Shown: positions 32,350 through 41,028 of the stretch, one piece after another
How positions within the stretch are numbered: position 1 is the stretch's first letter
How the letters are laid out: the number at the start of each line of letters is the position of its first letter
Source of the DNA: Paraburkholderia rhizosphaerae
GTDB taxonomy: Bacteria > Pseudomonadota > Gammaproteobacteria > Burkholderiales > Burkholderiaceae
Length of the DNA: 64,000 bases
Assembly (NCBI RefSeq): GCF_004366595.1
Contig: NZ_SORE01000004.1
Span: forward strand, 1-64,000
Direction of reading: 5' to 3'
Program-made: the position numbers and the translations under genes
The notes under the pieces: model-generated
Database searches by the model: none
What the model was told of the DNA's origin: nothing
The model's input: the letters and a program-made list of their open reading frames with translations, nothing else

Positions 32350-35300
32350 CGCGGGCACCTGAAGCGCCGAACCTCGGCATTGAGGAACGGGTTCTTCAGG
32401 CTCGCCGGCTGAATCGGCAGCTGCGCGACATGGCCGGCGAAATCGAAGCTCGCGAGATAACGCAAATCGCCCTGCTTCTGCAGATGCGCGGCATCGAGCG
32501 CATGAAAGAACGCCCAGTCGCCCTGATACTGCAGCGGCGCGCCGACCGGCTGGCCCGCGGTGTCGAATGCGCTCACCGTCACGCGGCCCGGCTGCGGTCC
32601 GGGCCACGTCATCGCCGCGCTGGGCGGTCCGCCGGCCGCGTATTCATATTTCTGTCCATCGATCTCCACGGTCAGCTTCGCGATCGCCGGGTCGAGCTGC
32701 GGCGCAAGCAGCGTAAAGCCGACCTGCGGCGCGGCGCCGCCGCGGAAGTAAATCTGGCGGAGATCGTCGGCGCTCTGCGCGGTCTCGAGCACCGACGGCG
32801 GACCGGCTGGCGCGCCGGCTTTCCAGCGCCAGCTGCGGCCGCTCGTGTCGACGAGTTTCGCGAGCGTGCCTTTAAAAAAGCTGTCGAAGCGTCCGCCGTT
32901 GCCGAACAGGTCGGCGAAGTTCTGCACTGGAATATCGGACGTGCTACCCGGCGCGAACGGATAGCGGCCATCGACAAAACTCGCGCAATCGTTGCCGGCC
33001 GCCGCGCGGAACTGATCGGCAAGCGCGCCGCTGGTGCCGCTTGCGACCAGCTGCGCACTCGAACCCGTGAGGCTCGCGACCAGCGTGCCGACCTGCGGCG
33101 GCAACTGGCCGGTTTCCTGACGGGCGCTGAGCAGCGCGGGGCTATTGAGTGCGCCCGGGTCGCTGAAGTCGTTCATCGTCAGCAGCGTCTTGCTCAGTTG
33201 ATCGAGCACACCGAGCGTATGGTCGAGCGGCGTCGAGCCCGGTGTGCCGGCGCTCAATTCATTGATCTGCGCGAAATGCGCTTCGATGGCCGCGCCCGGC
33301 TGCTCCGTTTGCGGGTCGTTCACGCCTGCCGCTGCGTTCGGCCGTACCGACGTCGGCAACCCGGCGCCCGAATTGTTCAGTTCACGCGCAATATGCGTGT
33401 TCAGCGCGCGGCGCAACGCGAGGTTCTCGCCGACGGTTTTGCTGCGCGCTTTCGCTTGCGCGGCTGCCGCATCGACGTTGGACGCGCCGCTCGCGCCATT
33501 CGCGCCGCTTGCCGTGCCGCGTAGCAGATCACTGGTGTTGTCGCGCACCAGATTCAACAACGCCTTGAGCGGCGAGCTCGGGCCCGACAGTTTCGCGGAC
33601 AGCGCGCTCGCATCCTGAATGTTCGCGACCGGCTGCAACTGCAGATCGGCCAGCAGACCATCCCACGTCTTGATGTAGTCCTGCTCGTACAGCGTCAGCA
33701 CCTGCTGCTCGAAACGCGAACGCGCGAGCGGGTCGATGCGGGTCGCGCCGAACACCCAGTCATCCTTGACAAAGCGGTCGACCGATTCGTCGAGGCCCTT
33801 GTCGACCTCGGACGCGAAATACGGCCGCGTAAAAAGCGCGGGCAACGGCTGCGACAACGGCGCGCCGCTCTTGCGCGTGAACACGTTCGCGAGCAAACCG
33901 AGGCTCTGGTCGAGGCGGATACCGGGTGCGCCCGAGCGATCGGCATCGAGTTTCAGACCGCCGTAAATCAGCGTCGACAGGTCAGCGGTCTTCAGCGTCG
34001 CGCGTGCCTGATCGACGAGCGCGTTGTCGAGCGTGAGTGCGCGAGGTTTTTGCGGATCGTTGAGCAGCGCGGTGAAATGCTTGTCCAGCGCCCTCTGGAT
34101 AGCCGGGTCTTGCGGAAACAGCCGCTGCCACTCGATGCGCGCCAGCGCCGCCAGTTCGGCGGGATCGAGGTGCTGCGGCTCGCCCAGCATCAGGTAGCCC
34201 TTCAGATACCCATACAGCGCCTGCGGATCGCTCGCGCTCGCACTCAGACCTTCACGAAACCGCACGCCGGCACCCGGCAGCAGACTGCCGTTCAGTTCGC
34301 GAAGATACGCACCGTGCACCTGGCGCAGCAATGCATGGCCCTGGAACAGACCGAAGCGCATCAGCCACGGCACATGCCCGTGGTACTGGTCCGCGACGTC
34401 CTGCGCACCGGCAATCACTTCGACACGCTCGAGCGCGCGCGCGAAGTAGGTTTTCAGATCGGGCGAGTCAGCGAGACTGTCGCGTGCCGGGAAGTCCTTC
34501 AACGCATCCTGCACCTGCGCGACGTAGCCGCGGTTGCGCGCGTAGCTGGTCGCCAGAGCGGCGACCAGCAGCGCGGTAACGAGCGCAATGCCCGCATACG
34601 ACGCCGTTTGCAGAATGATCTTCTGACGTTCGAGCTGCGGGTTCGTACCGGCGAAACCGGACTCGCGAAACAGCACTTCCTTGAGCAGACGCTCGACGAA
34701 ATACGTGCGCTGCTGCACGCCGGTATTGCGCACGCGAGCCGCGTCGACGCCGAACGTGCGCGCGACCGCGCCGAGCATCCGGTCGATCGGCGTGCCTTCC
34801 TGCGTGCCCGACGTCAGATACGCGCCGCGCAACAGCGGCGGCTGGCCGTATTCATGACGCGCAAATACGCCTTCGACGAATTGCCGCGCGATCTCGCGCA
34901 CAGCGCCGAGTTGCTGCGGAAAGCTCAGTACCGCGGCGCGCCGGGTGCGGTCGCGCTCCGCATGCAGGCGCTCGATCAACCGCGTGTTCAGCCGCTCGAG
35001 CAGCAAGTCGAACTCCGCGGCAAACATCGCGTACGCGCTGCCGTCGATGGTCTTGCCAGCCGGAAACGTCATGCCCCACACCTGGCTGCGCTGCTCCGGC
35101 CCGAGATCGTCGAAGAACTCGCCGAAGCCGGCGACCAGATCGCACTTCGTGAACACCAGATACACCGGCACGCGCACCTTCAGATGCTGCGCGAGCTCAT
35201 CCAGCCGCCGGCGCACGATGCGGATGTGCTGCTGACGCGCGCCGTCGTCGAAGGTCAGCAGGTCCGACATGCTGAGCGTGACGATCACGCCGTTCAGCGG

Positions 35301-35939
35301 CCGCCGCCTGCGGTAGCGCCTGAGCAGCTTCAGGAATTCGCTCCATGCGGATGCGTCGGCCACCGCATCGGAGTCCTGCGTCGTGTAGCGGCCCGCGGTG
35401 TCGAGAAACACCGCTTCGTCGGTAAACCACCAGTCGCAATCGCGCGTGCCGCCGATGCCGCGCAGCGCTTCCTTGCCGAAGCGCTCCGACAGCGGGAAAT
35501 CAAGCCCGGAGTTTTGCAGCAACGTGCTCTTGCCCGAGCCCGGTGGGCCGATCACCACATACCACGGCAGTGCATACAGATTGCCGCCGTTCTTGCGCGT
35601 CTTGCGCAGCGTGTCGATCGCTTCCTGAAAGCGCTGCTGCAACTGCGCGCGCTCCGTGGCGCCGCGCTCGCCGGCCGCGAGTTGCGCGTCCTGGCTCGCC
35701 AGCTCGTCGGACATCCGCGCGGTCTTGCGGCGCTGCCGCCACTGCACGATCTGCACGCAGATCAGCCAGATCAGCACGATTGCGAGGATCAGCGCGAGAC
35801 GCGCGGTCGCGCTGGCGAGCGGCTGGCTGTCGCCGATGCCGAGATACGGCCCGCCGAGCCAGATCAGCACCGCGATCAGCAGCAAGCCGACCGCGGTCAT
35901 GAACCAGCGGGACTTGACCCATGTTTTCAGCTGGCTCAT
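32346..35939 (-). CDS. tssM: T6SS membrane core protein TssM (IcmF)
   Basis: This 1197-residue IcmF-type protein forms the trans-envelope channel with TssL. It has two membrane segments near the start (FMTAVGLLLIAVLIWLGGPY and LALILAIVLIWLICVQIVQW) and a third at about residue 440 (YAGIALVTALLVAALATSYA). Between them lies a cytoplasmic GTPase-like domain with an intact Walker A, VVIGPPGSGKSTLLQNSGLD. The long periplasmic part ends with the VI_IcmF_C block (VTVSAFDTAGQPVGAPLQYQ). Start at ATG 35939; a TTG just before is less likely. It begins three bases after tssL ends. Confidence 0.95.
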   Translation of the reverse strand: MSQLKTWVKSRWFMTAVGLLLIAVLIWLGGPYLGIGDSQPLASATARLALILAIVLIWLICVQIVQWRQRRKTARMSDELASQDAQLAAGERGATERAQLQQRFQEAIDTLRKTRKNGGNLYALPWYVVIGPPGSGKSTLLQNSGLDFPLSERFGKEALRGIGGTRDCDWWFTDEAVFLDTAGRYTTQDSDAVADASAWSEFLKLLRRYRRRRPLNGVIVTLSMSDLLTFDDGARQQHIRIVRRRLDELAQHLKVRVPVYLVFTKCDLVAGFGEFFDDLGPEQRSQVWGMTFPAGKTIDGSAYAMFAAEFDLLLERLNTRLIERLHAERDRTRRAAVLSFPQQLGAVREIARQFVEGVFARHEYGQPPLLRGAYLTSGTQEGTPIDRMLGAVARTFGVDAARVRNTGVQQRTYFVERLLKEVLFRESGFAGTNPQLERQKIILQTASYAGIALVTALLVAALATSYARNRGYVAQVQDALKDFPARDSLADSPDLKTYFARALERVEVIAGAQDVADQYHGHVPWLMRFGLFQGHALLRQVHGAYLRELNGSLLPGAGVRFREGLSASASDPQALYGYLKGYLMLGEPQHLDPAELAALARIEWQRLFPQDPAIQRALDKHFTALLNDPQKPRALTLDNALVDQARATLKTADLSTLIYGGLKLDADRSGAPGIRLDQSLGLLANVFTRKSGAPLSQPLPALFTRPYFASEVDKGLDESVDRFVKDDWVFGATRIDPLARSRFEQQVLTLYEQDYIKTWDGLLADLQLQPVANIQDASALSAKLSGPSSPLKALLNLVRDNTSDLLRGTASGANGASGASNVDAAAAQAKARSKTVGENLALRRALNTHIARELNNSGAGLPTSVRPNAAAGVNDPQTEQPGAAIEAHFAQINELSAGTPGSTPLDHTLGVLDQLSKTLLTMNDFSDPGALNSPALLSARQETGQLPPQVGTLVASLTGSSAQLVASGTSGALADQFRAAAGNDCASFVDGRYPFAPGSTSDIPVQNFADLFGNGGRFDSFFKGTLAKLVDTSGRSWRWKAGAPAGPPSVLETAQSADDLRQIYFRGGAAPQVGFTLLAPQLDPAIAKLTVEIDGQKYEYAAGGPPSAAMTWPGPQPGRVTVSAFDTAGQPVGAPLQYQGDWAFFHALDAAHLQKQGDLRYLASFDFAGHVAQLPIQPASLKNPFLNAEVRRFRCPR

Positions 35940-35942
35940 CAA

Positions 35943-37325
35943 TCAATTCTCCGGAATGTAGAGGATCTCGACGCGCCGGTTGCGCGCCCGGTTTTCCGGC
36001 GTATCGACCGGCGTCGCGACCGGCTGCGATGAACCGGCGCCGCTCGCTTCGAGCCGGCGCGGATCGTTCAGGCCTTGTGCGACGATCTGCAACGTGTTTT
36101 GCGCCCGCGCGGTGGAGAGCTCGAAGTTGTCCTTGAACTTCAGCGAGCGCACCGGCTGGTCGTCCGTATGGCCGACGATGATCACGCGCCCGTCGACCTG
36201 GTTGAGCGCCCAGGTAATCCGATGCAGCAGCGGGATCTCGTCGGCGGCGATATCCGCGCCGCCTGATGGGAACAGCGCGTTCGCCGCGAGCCTCACGGCG
36301 TCTTCGCCATCGGGCTTTTCATCGACGGTGAGCTTGCCGGCCTGCTCTTCAGGCGCGAGCAGTTGCTTGAGCGTCTTGCGCGCGACTTTCGGCCGTACCA
36401 CGGTTTGTGGCGGCGGCGCGTCTTCGAGGCCGATCTTCGCGAGCTGCGCGCTGACCGGGTCGGACAGCGTATTCAGGCGCGTGTAGAAGAACAGGAACGC
36501 GGCGAGCAGAATGCACAGCGCGGCGACTGCGATCACCCACAGCGGCACGTAGCGCAGTAGCGGATTGCGGCGATCTTCGATGCCGCGCCAATGCGGCGCG
36601 AGCTCCGCGGCGGGCGCTTCGCGCAGCCCACGGATACGCCGGTACAGGTCGTCCTGGATATCGGCGAGGCGTCCGAGGCCGCCCGGCTCAACCAGATAAC
36701 GGCCACCGAAGCCCAGCGCGAGGCAGATATACATCAGCTCGATCAGATCGAGATGGCGCGAGAAATCGACGGACAGGCGGTCGAGAATCTGGAAAAACTT
36801 CGCGCCACCATAGGTCTCGCCATGAAAGGTCACGAGCAGCGTTTTCTGCGCCCAGCCGCTCAAGTCACCCCACGGCGCATTATTGACAGACTCGTCGATC
36901 ATCGTGCACAGCACGTAGCGCGCCGCCACCACCGTCTGACTGCTGACGCCGAGCGTCTGCGCGTTGCTTTCGAAGCTTTGCACCTGCGCGACCGCCTGCT
37001 CGCGCAGGCGTGCGATATCGGCCGGCGGCGCGACGCTGTGGCGCAACTGCACGGCCAGCAGCAGCAATGGGTTTGCCGCGCGCACCAGCGGGTTCACGAC
37101 ACCGCTCAGGAAATCGCCCAGTTCCGCGCGCAGTGCCGGCTGCGCACGCGTTGGCGAGCGCATGGTTTGCGCGGCGGGCTGCGACGGCCGCACCGGCGGC
37201 GGCCCGATGCGGGTGGCGTCTGCGGCGTCGGCGGCATCGGCGCCCGCTGCGCGCGCCTGCTGCGGACGCACGAGCGTTTCGTCGCTGCGCATCGCCCGCG
37301 TTTCCCTGTCGTTCTCTTTGCTCAT
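35943..37325 (-). CDS. tssL: T6SS protein TssL with OmpA peptidoglycan-binding domain
   Basis: This 460-residue evolved TssL links the baseplate to the envelope. After a disordered Pro/Ala-rich start, the DotU domain runs over about residues 65-265 (NPLLLLAVQLRHSVAPPADI, YVLCTMIDESVNNAPWG, GGAKFFQILDRLSVDFSRHL). A single membrane segment follows (YVPLWVIAVAALCILLAAFL). The periplasmic OmpA-like domain at 325-460 has IIVGHTDDQPVRSLKFKDNF, ELSTARAQ and RNRRVEILYIPEN, and can bind peptidoglycan. That anchor may compensate for the lack of a TssJ lipoprotein in this locus. The ATG overlaps the tssK stop (ATGA at 37322-37325). Confidence 0.95.
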   Translation of the reverse strand: MSKENDRETRAMRSDETLVRPQQARAAGADAADAADATRIGPPPVRPSQPAAQTMRSPTRAQPALRAELGDFLSGVVNPLVRAANPLLLLAVQLRHSVAPPADIARLREQAVAQVQSFESNAQTLGVSSQTVVAARYVLCTMIDESVNNAPWGDLSGWAQKTLLVTFHGETYGGAKFFQILDRLSVDFSRHLDLIELMYICLALGFGGRYLVEPGGLGRLADIQDDLYRRIRGLREAPAAELAPHWRGIEDRRNPLLRYVPLWVIAVAALCILLAAFLFFYTRLNTLSDPVSAQLAKIGLEDAPPPQTVVRPKVARKTLKQLLAPEEQAGKLTVDEKPDGEDAVRLAANALFPSGGADIAADEIPLLHRITWALNQVDGRVIIVGHTDDQPVRSLKFKDNFELSTARAQNTLQIVAQGLNDPRRLEASGAGSSQPVATPVDTPENRARNRRVEILYIPEN

Positions 37326-38659
37326 GTGCGCACCGCCCAAAGCTGCAGGTCGAGACCTGCAAAGCCGCTGCCGAAATGCATCGCGATCCCGCCGGACGTC
37401 TTGAGCATCCGCCACATCGGCGAATTCCGGTCGCACTCGAAATAGATAAAGCCGGACGTATACGGCAACTGGCGCGGCGCCACCGCCATCGGCGACACGC
37501 CGATGCCCGGCAATTGCAGGTTCACCAGATCGCGGATCTTTTCGACCGGGCCGACCTTCGACTGCGTCGGCAACTGACGCCGCATATCCTCGGACTTCAG
37601 ATCCGCTTTCGCGGCAAGCACGAAGGTCGCGGTGTCGAGCAGCGTCGGGTCGGGCACCACGCCGACCCATACGCCATACTTACGCTGCTGCAGCGGGATC
37701 GCGACCGCGGTCTGCTCGAGCACCGCGGAAAGGGCGATCCGCAACGCCATGATCACGGGCTCGAAACTTTCGCGCAGCGCTTCGTGGCGATACGGCGGGA
37801 ACGCCTGCGCACGCTTGCCGGGCGCGGTGAAAGTCGCGAGCTCGCCGGCCATCCCGACGAGCAGCTGGTAGAACGCTTCCGGATGCAGCAATGGCGCTTG
37901 CGCGAGATGCGCGACCAGCGGCTGATAACGATTGATCACCTGCAGCATCAGAAAGTCGGCAATCTCGGCCGCGCCGCCGCGATCGGTTTCGGCGACGCGG
38001 CCCGCCAGCGCTTCGCCGCGCTGATGCAGCAGCCCCAGCAGTTCGGACAGAAACGTCACGAGCCGGTTGGCCGGCTGCGCGGCCAGCGCGCTGGGCATGA
38101 ACGAATCGTCGAGAATCACGCGCCGGTCCGCGCGGCATTCGACCACATGCGCGAGCGGGATGCGCACCAGTCCTTCGGTCGGCTGCGCGTCGGGCACGAG
38201 ACGCGTGCTCATCCCGCCGACTTCGAGCGCGCTCACCCCTTCGATGCTGCCCGACGCGTCGTGCACCTCGGCTTCGCGCACGCGATAGCGCACCAGCTGG
38301 TCGGGCCGTGTGCCGGGCCAACTGCTGTCGGCCTGGGTCGGCGAGCGCAGCGGCATCGTCAGATGCACGATCTGATCGCGCCAGTTCGGATCGATATCGA
38401 GCGGCGGCGGCAACGGGTCGTCGCCGGGCATGTCGAATGGCGTGCCATCGGGGAACACGCCACGCGCGCGCTTGATGCCGAGCTTGCCGATCGCGAGCAG
38501 GTCCTGTTCGAGTTCCAGTTCCTGGAAGCCCCACGCATACGGCCGCAGGCCGCCCGCGCGCAACTCGACGTAGCGCTCCAGATAGCGTTCCTGCTGTTGC
38601 ATATGCTGCGGCCTCAGAAACAGGCCTTCGCTCCATATCACTTTGTTGTTGCGGCTCAT
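37322..38659 (-). CDS. tssK: T6SS baseplate protein TssK
   Basis: This 445-residue TssK joins the baseplate wedges to the membrane complex. It starts NKVIWSEGLFLRPQHMQQQE, the strongly conserved opening of the family, and includes QLPYTSGFIYFECDRNSPMW and LWAVRT at the end. The upstream six codons of the open frame are excluded because MSRNNK is the usual start. It lies between tagH and tssL, with a 73-base gap to tagH, so a separate leader or internal promoter is possible. Motifs and length are standard. Confidence 0.95.
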   Translation of the reverse strand: MSRNNKVIWSEGLFLRPQHMQQQERYLERYVELRAGGLRPYAWGFQELELEQDLLAIGKLGIKRARGVFPDGTPFDMPGDDPLPPPLDIDPNWRDQIVHLTMPLRSPTQADSSWPGTRPDQLVRYRVREAEVHDASGSIEGVSALEVGGMSTRLVPDAQPTEGLVRIPLAHVVECRADRRVILDDSFMPSALAAQPANRLVTFLSELLGLLHQRGEALAGRVAETDRGGAAEIADFLMLQVINRYQPLVAHLAQAPLLHPEAFYQLLVGMAGELATFTAPGKRAQAFPPYRHEALRESFEPVIMALRIALSAVLEQTAVAIPLQQRKYGVWVGVVPDPTLLDTATFVLAAKADLKSEDMRRQLPTQSKVGPVEKIRDLVNLQLPGIGVSPMAVAPRQLPYTSGFIYFECDRNSPMWRMLKTSGGIAMHFGSGFAGLDLQLWAVRT

Positions 38660-38732
38660 GTCGGTGGACCGTCTCACTGTTTTATCGTCATGCGGGCTCG
38701 CGCCGGCGTCGCGACGCGGTGCGTCGCAACGC

Positions 38733-40469
38733 CTAGCCGCGACCGCTCTTCAGGCGCGCGAGCTGCTCTTCATAGGCCCGCGCGAACTCGTCGCCGAACA
38801 GGCGGCGAAAACTCTCGTCGGGGTTGCGCGTCATCGCGTCGAACTGCTCCTTGTAGCGTTCCCAGTTGCGCTGGCCCTGGCCGAATGGCAAACGCCGCGC
38901 GGAACCGCCGGTCTCGTGCTCGATGCGCGCCGGGTCGAACTGCGCAAGCAGCGACTGGAACGCCGAACGCACGCCGGCCAGCATCGCCATCTGGTGATTG
39001 CGGATGTCCGACACCGCGTCGTTGAGCGCGGCACTGCCTGACAGAAACGCGCTGTTCGGCGGTGCGAGCAGTTTTTTGACGGCCTCGTCGGCGTTCGGCG
39101 CGAATTTCAGCGGGTTGTTCTCGGCGCGCTGGATCAGCGTCGCGGGCAGCCGGAAGCTGTTTTTCAGCTCGGCACGCGCGCGCAACACGTCCATCAGACC
39201 GTCGATCACGATGTGGAACATCTGTTCGAGTTGCGCTTCATGCGGCTCGCTTTTCGTCGGTGTCGATGTCGGCTCGTGTGTCGACTCGCGTGCCGGTGTC
39301 GGTGCCGGCTCGTGCGGCGAAGCCGGTGCGTCCGCGCGGTCGGACGGTTCAGCGTGAGCGGCGCGCGCCACCGGTCCGGATGAGGGCGGCGTACCGGTCG
39401 GGCGTGGCATCGCAGGCTCGATGTTCATATCAGCCGCGCCAGCGAACGACTCGCCGAGCGTCGGCTCCCGCGCGTCGTCGTCTTTCGCTGCTATCGGTTC
39501 GGTCCGCGCCGGCTCGTACGTCCGCGGAATCGGTTGCGCTTCCAACGGTTCCGCCGGTGACGCTACCTGTGGCCGTTCGGGTGCCACAGGCGGCGGTTCA
39601 GTCACCGAAGCCGGCTCCGCATCGAGCGTCGGCGCAGGCTTTATGTCCGCGTGCACCGCGCGCTTTGCCGGCGGCGCGAACTGGCTGTCGGACAGATCCC
39701 AGTCCTCCGGCAGAAGCGGTGCACTGTGGCGCACCACCTCGACCCGAGGCGGACGGAAGCGGTCCGCGTCGCTCGATGTGTGATTCCAGCTCGGCGCCTC
39801 TGGCGCGGGCGCGGCAGGTTCGTCGAGATACGACGGCGGCGCATCGAGAAGCGCGAGCGGATCGACGCTTGCCCCCGGCAGCGGTGCATCGGCGCTGCCG
39901 GGTATCAGCCCCTCGGTGCCGATCGCGCCGGCCGGCGTTGATCCATAGGACGGGCCGTGCAGCAGCGACGACACGCCCGCCGCGCCCTTCCCGTCGAGCG
40001 CGTCGCGTTGCGGCGCCGGCTCGGGCCATGGCGAAGACGCGACCGGACCGTCGCGGCGTGCTTCTTGCGGCGGCCCGCCCGGTTGCGCGTGATGCTCGGG
40101 ACCAGACGCGGGCGTCTGCCACATCGTGCGATCCGCGCTGTCCTCGTGTACGCGAACTTGCACGCTGACTTCGAACGCATCGATCTGCAGACGGTCGCCG
40201 TCCGTCAACCCGGCGGGGTCGCCTTTGCGCAACGGCGTTCCATTGAGCAGCACACCGTTCGTGCTGCGGTCCTCGATGAAATAGATGCCGTTCAGATAGC
40301 GCACCAGCGCATGCAGGCGCGACACCCCTTCCGCGCTCAGCACCCAGTCGCACTCTTCCGAGCGGCCGATGCTGCCGTCCTCGCCATCGAAGGTTTTCTG
40401 CCGGCGGCTGCCAAAGCGCTCGCCCTGTTCGCCTCGCACGGCGAGAATCAGGCGTGGCTCACTGCTCAT
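38733..40469 (-). CDS. tagH: T6SS FHA-domain protein TagH (Fha)
   Basis: This 578-residue FHA protein is the expected target of PpkA phosphorylation and activates assembly. The FHA domain at residues 8-115 has SIGRSEECDWVLSAEGVSRL, VRYLNGIYFIEDRSTNGVLL and GDRLQIDAFEVSVQV, with the phosphothreonine-binding loops intact. A long Pro/Ala-rich disordered middle leads to the T6SS-specific helical domain from about residue 415 (NPLKFAPNADEAVKKLLAPP, AFQSLLAQFDPARIEHE, SFRRLFGDEFARAYEEQLAR). The start at 40469 lies within the end of the upstream gene, an 11-base overlap. A second protein with the same carboxyl domain is encoded at 58987-60213. Confidence 0.94.
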   Translation of the reverse strand: MSSEPRLILAVRGEQGERFGSRRQKTFDGEDGSIGRSEECDWVLSAEGVSRLHALVRYLNGIYFIEDRSTNGVLLNGTPLRKGDPAGLTDGDRLQIDAFEVSVQVRVHEDSADRTMWQTPASGPEHHAQPGGPPQEARRDGPVASSPWPEPAPQRDALDGKGAAGVSSLLHGPSYGSTPAGAIGTEGLIPGSADAPLPGASVDPLALLDAPPSYLDEPAAPAPEAPSWNHTSSDADRFRPPRVEVVRHSAPLLPEDWDLSDSQFAPPAKRAVHADIKPAPTLDAEPASVTEPPPVAPERPQVASPAEPLEAQPIPRTYEPARTEPIAAKDDDAREPTLGESFAGAADMNIEPAMPRPTGTPPSSGPVARAAHAEPSDRADAPASPHEPAPTPARESTHEPTSTPTKSEPHEAQLEQMFHIVIDGLMDVLRARAELKNSFRLPATLIQRAENNPLKFAPNADEAVKKLLAPPNSAFLSGSAALNDAVSDIRNHQMAMLAGVRSAFQSLLAQFDPARIEHETGGSARRLPFGQGQRNWERYKEQFDAMTRNPDESFRRLFGDEFARAYEEQLARLKSGRG

Positions 40470-41028
40470 TTCGTTTCTCCGTCGATACCGTAGGGGTGTC
40501 GAGCAAGCCGAGCGCATCGCGCACGAAACCGGCGCGGCGCGCGGCGAACTGGTCGGCCACCCGTGCGGCCATATAAGTGACGGCAGCCATCGCGGCGAGC
40601 GCGGTCAGGTGTTCCGGCGCGGGCGTCGGCTGCTCGTGCTGCGGATTCAGGTTGCCGCCGGTCCAGCCGGCGGCCGCGGCGCTCCACGCGCCGATCGTCT
40701 TGTAACGGTGCGTCTTCGCGAAGGCGGCCGCGTCCGCGCGATTGCGCTCGCTGGGCTCGCGCACCCATGCCTGCGCGAGCGCGAGGCCGGCGACATCGTG
40801 TTCGTCGAGCGCCTCGCGACGCGCGCACTGGCACACCCACGCAACCGCATAGCGGCGCGGCAACAGGCGCGCGAGCAGACTCAGCGCGTCGGCCGCGAGA
40901 CCGGCGTCGAGCAGGGTCTGCACCGCCGCGCGTGGCGCCATCGCAGCGTCCAGCTGGTGCTGTGCATGCGCGGACAACTGCATCTGCCGGGCCGCTTCGA
41001 GGACGGGCAGCATCGCGGCGCCGCTCAC
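40459..41028 (-). CDS. Small VgrG-linked accessory protein (DUF6931-like, tentative)
   Basis: This 189-residue soluble helical protein has MSGAAMLPVLEAARQMQLSA at the start and RYAVAWVCQCARREALDEHD, then AAFAKTHRYKTIGAWSAAAA and TALAAMAAVTYMAARVADQF. Its start overlaps the vgrG stop (ATGA at 41025-41028) and its end overlaps the tagH start. Proteins of this type recur between vgrG and T6SS core genes in Burkholderia-like genomes. I recall the label DUF6931 but cannot verify it. A role as VgrG adaptor or chaperone fits its position. Coupled translation suggests matched amounts with VgrG. Confidence 0.75.
   Translation of the reverse strand: MSGAAMLPVLEAARQMQLSAHAQHQLDAAMAPRAAVQTLLDAGLAADALSLLARLLPRRYAVAWVCQCARREALDEHDVAGLALAQAWVREPSERNRADAAAFAKTHRYKTIGAWSAAAAGWTGGNLNPQHEQPTPAPEHLTALAAMAAVTYMAARVADQFAARRAGFVRDALGLLDTPTVSTEKRNEQ

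Noticed and set aside
34050..36032. A 660-codon plus-strand frame opposite tssM and tssL
   Set aside because: It is a shadow of two well-supported T6SS genes, with Arg/Gln/His-rich composition and no motif.
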